Shown here: positions 1 through 5,139 of the stretch, in pieces
Position numbering within the stretch: position 1 is the stretch's first letter
Layout: each line of letters starts with the position of its first letter
Origin: Chloroflexota bacterium
GTDB lineage: Bacteria; Chloroflexota; Dehalococcoidia; SM23-28-2; RBG-16-64-32
Direction of reading: 5' to 3'
Length of the DNA stretch: 5,139 nucleotides
NCBI GenBank assembly: GCA_005880075.1
Contig: VBJT01000038.1
Location: forward strand, 1-5,139
The notes under the pieces: generated by a model
The model's database searches: none
What the model was told of the DNA's origin: nothing
What the model saw: the letters and a program-made list of their open reading frames with translations, nothing else
Made by a program: the position numbers and the translations under genes

Positions 1-564
1 CACGACGTCGCCCAGGACCGACACCCCGACCATGGTCGTTGAGAGGACTTCGCCGACGTATCCGCCGGAGAGCAGCTCCTGGACGAACTCGATCGCCGGG
101 GCCTGGCGGGCCTGCAACCCGACGACCGTGCGCGCCCCCTGCTCGGCAGCGAGCGCGGCCATCGCTTGCGCGTCCTCCAGATCGCGGCCCAGTGGCCACT
201 CGCAGTAGACGGCCTTGCCCGCGGCAAGTGCAGCGGAGACGAGCTCTCGATGGTGCGGGACCTTGACCGTAACAGCGACAACGTCAATGTCTGGTTGGGT
301 CACCAGCTGCTCGTGTTCTGAGAACACCGCGCTGACCCCGAACGCTTGGCCTGCTGCGCGCGCGGACTCCGCGCTGTGTGCGCTGAGCGCCCGAATCTCG
401 TAATTCGGGAGCGCGCGCAGCGCCGGGATGTGGGCGGTGGCGGCCCAGCCCCGGACAGGGCTGACGCCGATGATCCCGACGCCCAGCGTCGATGTCACAG
501 GGGGACGTGGCCGTCCCGGGCCAGGGACGACCCCGCGCTGTGTCGTGTCTATTTGGGTGGCCAT
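1..564 (-). CDS. Gfo/Idh/MocA-family NAD(P)-dependent oxidoreductase, N-terminal part (truncated by window edge)
   Basis: The minus-strand frame is open from ATG at 564 to position 1 (188 codons, no stop, continues outside). It encodes a Rossmann dinucleotide-binding domain: GVGIIG at residues 28-33, followed by SPVRGWAATAHIPALRAL, as in Gal80-like members of the family. Residues 92-104 (DIDVVAVTVKVPH) are the usual strand after the cofactor site. CEWPLG at 121-126 occupies the place of the family's E-K-P motif, with Trp for Lys as in the Gal80-like subgroup. These enzymes oxidise or reduce sugars, polyols or related alcohols in the cytoplasm; the substrate cannot be read from this part. GGGAAGGAG at 574-582, 9 nt upstream, supports the ATG. 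That start gives an unusual ~25-residue Pro/Arg-rich extension before the Rossmann fold; GTG at 498 (codon 23) would remove most of it but has a weaker ribosome site. The gene begins 22 nt after the LUD gene ends, so co-transcription is likely. Confidence 0.9.
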   Translation of the reverse strand, partial: MATQIDTTQRGVVPGPGRPRPPVTSTLGVGIIGVSPVRGWAATAHIPALRALPNYEIRALSAHSAESARAAGQAFGVSAVFSEHEQLVTQPDIDVVAVTVKVPHHRELVSAALAAGKAVYCEWPLGRDLEDAQAMAALAAEQGARTVVGLQARQAPAIEFVQELLSGGYVGEVLSTTMVGVSVLGDVV

Positions 565-586
565 GATGGGTTGCTCCTTCCCTGCA

Positions 587-1234
587 CTAGAACCCGAGGA
601 CCTCGCCGACGAGGACCACGGTGGTGCGGCCCGGCATCCACTCCTTGTTGATGATGAGAACTTTGTTCACGCCGCTGTTCACACCATACGCAGCCTGGGC
701 TCGCGCGTCCTCGAGCGGGAAGACGTATTCATCGATGCGGCGAAATGCCTCCTCTACGTCGGACACGATTTTCTGCGTCCCTGCCACGAGGATGACTTTC
801 CCGGCACCCGAGGCGTAGGGCCCCAGCTGGCTGCCACTTGCCGAAGCCGCGACCAGCGATCCGGTCTCGGTGACCGCGTGAACGCTGCCGAGCATCACGT
901 CCGGTGACGACGACAGGCGGCGAATGTCATCGCCTTGCGTCTCGCGGTCCATGCTCCAGATTCGCGGGCGCAGGGGCTCGTACCGGCCCGACCTCTCGAT
1001 CTCGTCCGTGATGCCTGCTGCCTCCAGCGACAGCGACGCGCCCTGATGAACTTGGCATCCGTCCGGGATGAGACCGAGGACGACCTGTTTCGCCTCCGCG
1101 GCATTTGCGGCACGGACGACGCTGATTCCATTGGCTTCAAGAGCGGCGGCGGTCCGCGTAACGCGGAGGTCCTCCGCCAAGGTCCCGAACCGACGGCTGG
1201 GTGCCATAGCGACGGCGGACTTGAGTTCGGTCAT
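587..1234 (-). CDS. LUD-domain protein (LutC/YkgG-like)
   Basis: A 215-residue cytoplasmic protein that is almost entirely one LUD domain (the fold of LutB/LutC, lactate utilisation proteins). Visible family features are LEANGISVVRAANAAEA (32-48), the VHQGASLSLEAAGI stretch (62-75), GSVHAVTETGSL (116-127), GAGKVILVAGTQKIV (143-157) and PLEDARAQAAYGVNSGVNK (173-191), ending VVLVGEVLGF. There are no CxxC iron-sulfur motifs, so it resembles LutC rather than LutB. LutC takes part in L-lactate oxidation with LutA and LutB, but neither partner is visible here. This is better described as a stand-alone LUD protein of unknown substrate; the pairing with a Gfo/Idh/MocA oxidoreductase suggests hydroxy-acid or sugar-acid redox chemistry (inference). 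The start at 1234 has AGGAAGG 6 nt upstream and overlaps the stop of an 18-codon leader ORF as ATGA. The stop is TAG at 587-589. Confidence 0.9.
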   Translation of the reverse strand: MTELKSAVAMAPSRRFGTLAEDLRVTRTAAALEANGISVVRAANAAEAKQVVLGLIPDGCQVHQGASLSLEAAGITDEIERSGRYEPLRPRIWSMDRETQGDDIRRLSSSPDVMLGSVHAVTETGSLVAASASGSQLGPYASGAGKVILVAGTQKIVSDVEEAFRRIDEYVFPLEDARAQAAYGVNSGVNKVLIINKEWMPGRTTVVLVGEVLGF

Positions 1235-1287
1235 TTAGAGCCTTCCTTTCTGGCTGCCTCCTCAGGTATACTTGCAACTGCAAACAT
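1231..1287 (-). CDS. 18-codon leader ORF translationally coupled to the LUD gene
   Basis: Reading the minus strand from ATG at 1287 gives MFAVASIPEEAARKEGSK and then TGA at 1233-1231. The TGA overlaps the LUD start codon as ATGA, the classic arrangement for translational coupling. The ATG is preceded by AAAAGGAG (1293-1300) with a 5-nt gap, a better ribosome site than most in this window. The peptide has no run of one amino acid that would suggest classical attenuation. I do not recognise it. It may be a leader that sets translation of the operon, a real microprotein, or the site where ribosomes load before re-initiating on the LUD gene, which also has its own AGGAAGG. The first operator palindrome lies inside codons 2-6. 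The ribosome site and stop/start overlap are seen directly; function is inferred. Confidence 0.5.
   Translation of the reverse strand: MFAVASIPEEAARKEGSK
1272..1283. promoter_or_regulatory. Putative MarR operator, site 1
   Basis: TTGCAACTGCAA is a perfect inverted repeat, TTGCA-N2-TGCAA. The same core recurs at 1303-1314 in the same intergenic region. It directly abuts a plus-strand TATACT (1267-1272), which could be the -10 of the marR promoter, so repressor bound here would block polymerase. MarR dimers typically bind palindromes of this size between divergent genes. The palindrome is observed; binding is inferred. Confidence 0.6.
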
Positions 1288-1302
1288 CTTAATCTCCTTT
1301 TG

Positions 1303-1314
1303 TTGCACATGCAA
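1303..1314. promoter_or_regulatory. Putative MarR operator, site 2
   Basis: TTGCACATGCAA is a second perfect TTGCA-N2-TGCAA palindrome. Its centre is 31 bp from that of site 1, about three helical turns, so two dimers would sit on the same DNA face. The flanks are also mirrored: site 1 reads TACTTGCA on the plus strand and site 2 reads TACTTGCA on the minus strand. It contains the proposed marR ATG (1309). On the minus strand it directly follows a weak -10-like TATGTA (1321-1316) that could start the LUD operon transcript. Confidence 0.6.
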
Positions 1315-1806
1315 GTACATAACCGGGATCTCGCTGGTCTCTTCGGCCGGCTCGTAGCGAAGCAGTTGCCGGGCGAGCGCGGATTGGACGCTTGGCGCTC
1401 ACTGCTACAGGCGCACGCCACGCTCATGCGCCGACTGGACACTGACCTTCAGAAGGAGACCGGTTTAGCGTTGGCCGATTTCGACGTGCTCGCTCAGCTG
1501 GCCCGCGCCGGGGGTGAGCTCCGCATGACGGATCTTGCCTTGCGGGCGCTCATCTCGCGGTCGGGCATGACCCGCCGTGTCGCCCGGCTGGTGCGTGAAA
1601 GCCTCGTCGCTCGAGCCAACGACGATGCGGACGCACGAGGCGTCGTGGTTGCGCTAACCGACGCCGGGGTGGCCCGCCTGAACGAGACCGCGCCGGTCCA
1701 CCTACGCGGGGTCGCGAAACTATTCGTCGCGCAACTCGACGATCAAGAGCTCGCCGTTCTCGAGCGGGCCTTGGACAAGGTAACCGTCGACTGCACGTTT
1801 GGCTGA
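1309..1806 (+). CDS. MarR-family transcriptional regulator
   Basis: From ATG at 1309 the protein has 165 residues, a normal length for MarR. LDAWRSLLQAHATLMRRLDTDL (26-47, written here in part) matches the N-terminal dimerisation helix. DFDVLAQLARAGGELRMTDLA follows (58-78, in part), then the recognition helix around SRSGMTRRVARLVRESL (83-99). The wing carries the conserved D-x-R as D108-A-R110, before VVVALTDAG. The C-terminal helices (143-160) complete the dimer interface. The only Cys is residue 162, so a thiol redox switch of the OhrR kind is not indicated; a small-molecule ligand is more likely (inference). An in-frame TTG at 1300 is possible. No clear Shine-Dalgarno precedes either start, and the ATG lies inside operator site 2, so leaderless or weak translation, or a later start (TTG 1366 or 1384), cannot be excluded. 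It is divergent from the LUD operon and probably represses it and itself. Confidence 0.9.
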   Translation: MQVHNRDLAGLFGRLVAKQLPGERGLDAWRSLLQAHATLMRRLDTDLQKETGLALADFDVLAQLARAGGELRMTDLALRALISRSGMTRRVARLVRESLVARANDDADARGVVVALTDAGVARLNETAPVHLRGVAKLFVAQLDDQELAVLERALDKVTVDCTFG

Positions 1807-1862
1807 GCGAGCCGCCTCCTGCTAACGAAGCGAGAGGGGCTCGCAAAGTATCCGGGCGAGCC
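1807..1862. terminator. Alternative stem-loops between convergent genes (possible bidirectional terminator)
   Basis: GCGAGCC occurs at 1807-1813 and again at 1856-1862, and its complement GGCTCGC lies between them at 1838-1844. Two exclusive hairpins are therefore possible. One pairs 1807-1813 with 1838-1844 and extends by CCTC/GAGG (1815-1818 with 1834-1837) past a single bulged base. The other pairs 1838-1844 with 1856-1862 over an 11-nt loop. The first begins directly after the marR stop codon; the second lies just beyond the phosphoesterase stop on the other strand. Neither is followed by a T tract, so intrinsic termination is uncertain. Confidence 0.4.
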
Positions 1863-1897
1863 GGTCAACTACGATCGTCTTCGCGTCGCCTGAGCTT

Positions 1898-4090
<2,193 letters not shown>

Positions 4091-4107
4091 GGCACTCCCT
4101 CTATTCC

Positions 4108-4129
4108 ATTGGGCCGGTATGGGGCCAAT
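4108..4129. promoter_or_regulatory. Imperfect dyad over the phosphoesterase transcription start
   Basis: ATTGG (4108-4112) and CCAAT (4125-4129) form an inverted repeat continued inward by CC/GG after one G-G mismatch, around a 6-nt centre. It overlaps the last two bases of the -10 and the predicted start point, a typical repressor position. It could equally form a weak hairpin in the 5' leader. Only the dyad is observed. Confidence 0.3.
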
Positions 4130-4155
4130 CATACTGTCCCGCCCGCGTATGTCAA
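4128..4155 (-). promoter_or_regulatory. Sigma70-type promoter of the phosphoesterase gene
   Basis: On the minus strand a perfect -35 TTGACA (4155-4150) is followed after 16 nt by the -10 TATGAT (4133-4128), one mismatch from consensus. Transcription should start near 4121, giving a 5' leader of about 31 nt with GAGGGAG before the ATG at 4090. It is the clearest promoter in the window and implies housekeeping-sigma expression, with any control coming from added operators. Confidence 0.75.
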
Positions 4156-4172
4156 GAAGCTGACCGGCCCTT

Positions 4173-4188
4173 CGGGCAGCGCTGCCCG
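4173..4188. promoter_or_regulatory. Perfect 16-bp palindrome upstream of the phosphoesterase promoter
   Basis: CGGGCAGCGCTGCCCG is fully self-complementary with no spacer. It lies 17 bp upstream of the phosphoesterase -35 and about 120 bp before the ATPase gene, so it could serve either divergent gene as an activator or repressor site. Its left half also overlaps a short GCCC-TTC-GGGC hairpin (4167-4177), and the 10-mer CTTCGGGCAG (4170-4179) recurs at 4261-4270. Which protein binds is unknown. Confidence 0.35.
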
Positions 4189-4297
4189 CAATCACCTCAG
4201 TGGAGCGTACTGGATTTCTGGTATGTATTTCTTTCCCGCAGTCCTGTAGAATGCGTGGCACTTCGGGCAGTTCGGGGGGAAACTTGGTTGCTCAGCC

Positions 4298-4304
4298 AAG
4301 GAGG
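4298..4304 (+). promoter_or_regulatory. Perfect ribosome binding site before a CTG codon
   Basis: AAGGAGG is a full match to the anti-Shine-Dalgarno sequence. The only codon in the ATPase frame at a normal distance is CTG at 4311, 6 nt downstream. The nearby ATG at 4321 is out of frame and meets a stop after 14 codons. The site therefore favours a rare CTG start or a start codon lost by mutation. Other in-frame starts are TTG 4284 (after GGGGGGA) and ATG 4251 (no ribosome site). Confidence 0.5.
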
Positions 4305-4310
4305 CAGTCG

Positions 4311-5139
4311 CTGATCGCTTATGACGCGTCCCAGATTCGTTTCGTCGGCCGTCAGCAAGAGCTAGCCCTCCTCAAGAAGACATTCACTGAGGCCGAATCC
4401 GGGCGGCCGCGCCTTGTGCTAATCGGCGGCGATGCTGGGGTGGGCAAGACCAGGCTGTTGCGGGAGCTACGCGCGGTGATTCAGACGCAGGCGATGGTCC
4501 TCCATGGCCATTGCTATGAAGACCCGCCGATGCCTTATCTGCCGTTTGTCGAGGCATTCCGCTCTCTTTTGGAGTCTCGTCCGGATGTCCTCGAGATGCT
4601 CGGCTTCTCGGCAACGATGCCGGGAAGCCGGCAGAGGGCGCCGCCGCGACCGCCTCGCAGCGGCAGTCAGAGTTGTTTCTGCCGGCCTGCCAGCTCCTCA
4701 TAGACGGTCGTCCTGAGGGCACAACCGTTCTTATCCTGGATGACATTCACTGGGCGGATCGTTCTTCAATAGCCCTGCTACTTCACCTGACCTTCGCCCT
4801 CACAGAACGGGCAGCCCGTGAACCCGTGAGGTTCCTGGTAATCGCTAGTCACCGGTCCGCAGACATCGAGGCGGGGATTGCGAAGTCAATCGAGCGCCTC
4901 AAACGAGAGCACATTTGCCAGACGCTTGAACTGGCGGGTCTGGACGATAATGAAACGGCCGACTTGATTGGCGGCCTTGGTTTCGCTCGGCCCTCGCACC
5001 AGCTAGTGACCACTCTGCTTGAAGCGACAGCTGGCAACCCCCTTTTTATCCAGGAAGCGATGCGCCAGTTGGCACAGGACAGTGCGATTGGCGAACGCGG
5101 AGGCTACCTCGTCACGACTATGCCGGCGTCACACGTCCG
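4311..5139 (+). pseudogene. AAA-type ATPase/regulator (LuxR or cyclase-associated kind), frameshifted and cut by window edge
   Basis: The first frame (4311 to about 4600) encodes RFVGRQQELALL (residues 10-21), Walker A GDAGVGKT (40-47; 4428-4451) and GHCYEDPPMPYLPFVEAFRSLL, as in large STAND-type regulators. That frame then turns into Arg/Pro-rich nonsense and stops at 4701-4703. The homologous continuation is one base back: LLGNDAG from 4604, SELFLPACQLLIDG (4667 on), Walker B VLILDDIHWAD (4727-4759), FLVIASHRSADI and ATAGNPLFIQEAMRQL, open to the window end. A one-base deletion (or two-base insertion) near 4597-4610 explains this; a sequencing error is equally possible. Full-length relatives bind ATP, sense an effector through C-terminal repeats and often end in a LuxR DNA-binding domain or follow a cyclase domain; that end lies outside. 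Base composition looks less GC-rich than in its neighbours. Confidence 0.8.

Larger units (their letters stand above)
1261..1322. promoter_or_regulatory. Divergent promoter region between the LUD operon and marR
   Basis: This AT-richer stretch stands out in a GC-rich window. It holds both operator palindromes, the ribosome site of the leader ORF (AAAAGGAG, minus strand, 1293-1300) and two -10-like hexamers. TATACT at 1267-1272 (plus) would serve marR, and TATGTA at 1321-1316 (minus) would serve the LUD operon. No convincing -35 element is visible at the right distance for either, so the exact promoters are uncertain. If both are used, the two transcripts overlap for about 30 nt and each operator touches one -10, a layout that lets the repressor control both directions. 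Confidence 0.4.
4091..4310. other. Divergent intergenic region between phosphoesterase and ATPase genes
   Basis: About 220 bp with no supported gene. It contains the phosphoesterase promoter, the dyad over its start point, the 16-bp palindrome and the ATPase ribosome site. On the plus strand TAGAAT (4247-4252) is a fair -10 candidate for the ATPase gene, but no matching -35 is seen 16-18 nt upstream. Confidence 0.5.

Noticed and set aside
428..907. 159-codon plus-strand frame spanning the LUD/oxidoreductase junction
   Set aside because: It is antisense to two well-supported genes and shows no family features.
4091..4261. 57-codon in-frame N-terminal extension of the phosphoesterase (GTG 4261, or ATG 4132)
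   Set aside because: The TTGACA/TATGAT promoter lies inside it, the predicted transcript begins near 4121, and a ribosome site plus a clean signal peptide start at ATG 4090.
4595..4610. Programmed -1 ribosomal frameshift in the ATPase gene
   Set aside because: No X-XXY-YYZ slippery heptamer is visible at the junction, and this family is not known for frameshifting; mutation or sequencing error is simpler.

Overview
The window is GC-rich chromosomal DNA. Strong Shine-Dalgarno sites, one textbook sigma70-type promoter and the gene families point to a free-living, high-GC bacterium. The style of the MarR, LUD and AAA/LuxR-type proteins best fits Actinomycetota, possibly Thermoleophilia. That placement is an inference from protein style, not a database result.

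Layout. (1) Positions 1-1287, minus strand: an apparent operon made of an 18-codon leader ORF (1231-1287), a LUD-domain (LutC/YkgG-like) protein (587-1234) and the N-terminal 188 codons of a Gfo/Idh/MocA-type NAD(P)-dependent oxidoreductase (1-564, running off the left edge). (2) Positions 1309-1806, plus strand: a divergent MarR-family repressor. The intergenic region carries two perfect TTGCA-N2-TGCAA palindromes whose centres are 31 bp apart. They are very probably the repressor's operators, so the LUD/oxidoreductase operon and marR look like one self-regulated metabolic switch. (3) Positions 1807-1897: a short convergent gap with two mutually exclusive stem-loops. (4) Positions 1898-4090, minus strand: a large secreted phosphoesterase (phospholipase C / acid phosphatase superfamily). 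It has a signal peptide, a complete catalytic domain, a calcium-binding thrombospondin type 3 repeat tract and a C-terminal beta-rich domain, and is driven by a near-consensus promoter (TTGACA-16-TATGAT). (5) Positions 4091-4310: a divergent intergenic region with a perfect 16-bp palindrome. (6) Position 4311 to the right edge, plus strand: the start of an AAA-type ATPase/regulator of the LuxR/adenylate-cyclase-associated kind. Walker A and Walker B lie in different reading frames, so the gene carries a frameshift near 4597-4610. Its start is also unusual: a perfect AAGGAGG sits in front of a CTG codon. This segment looks less GC-rich than the rest.

The most interesting parts are the compact MarR / leader peptide / LUD / oxidoreductase switch and the phosphoesterase-TSP3 fusion. 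No RNA gene, CRISPR array, insertion sequence or attachment site was seen.
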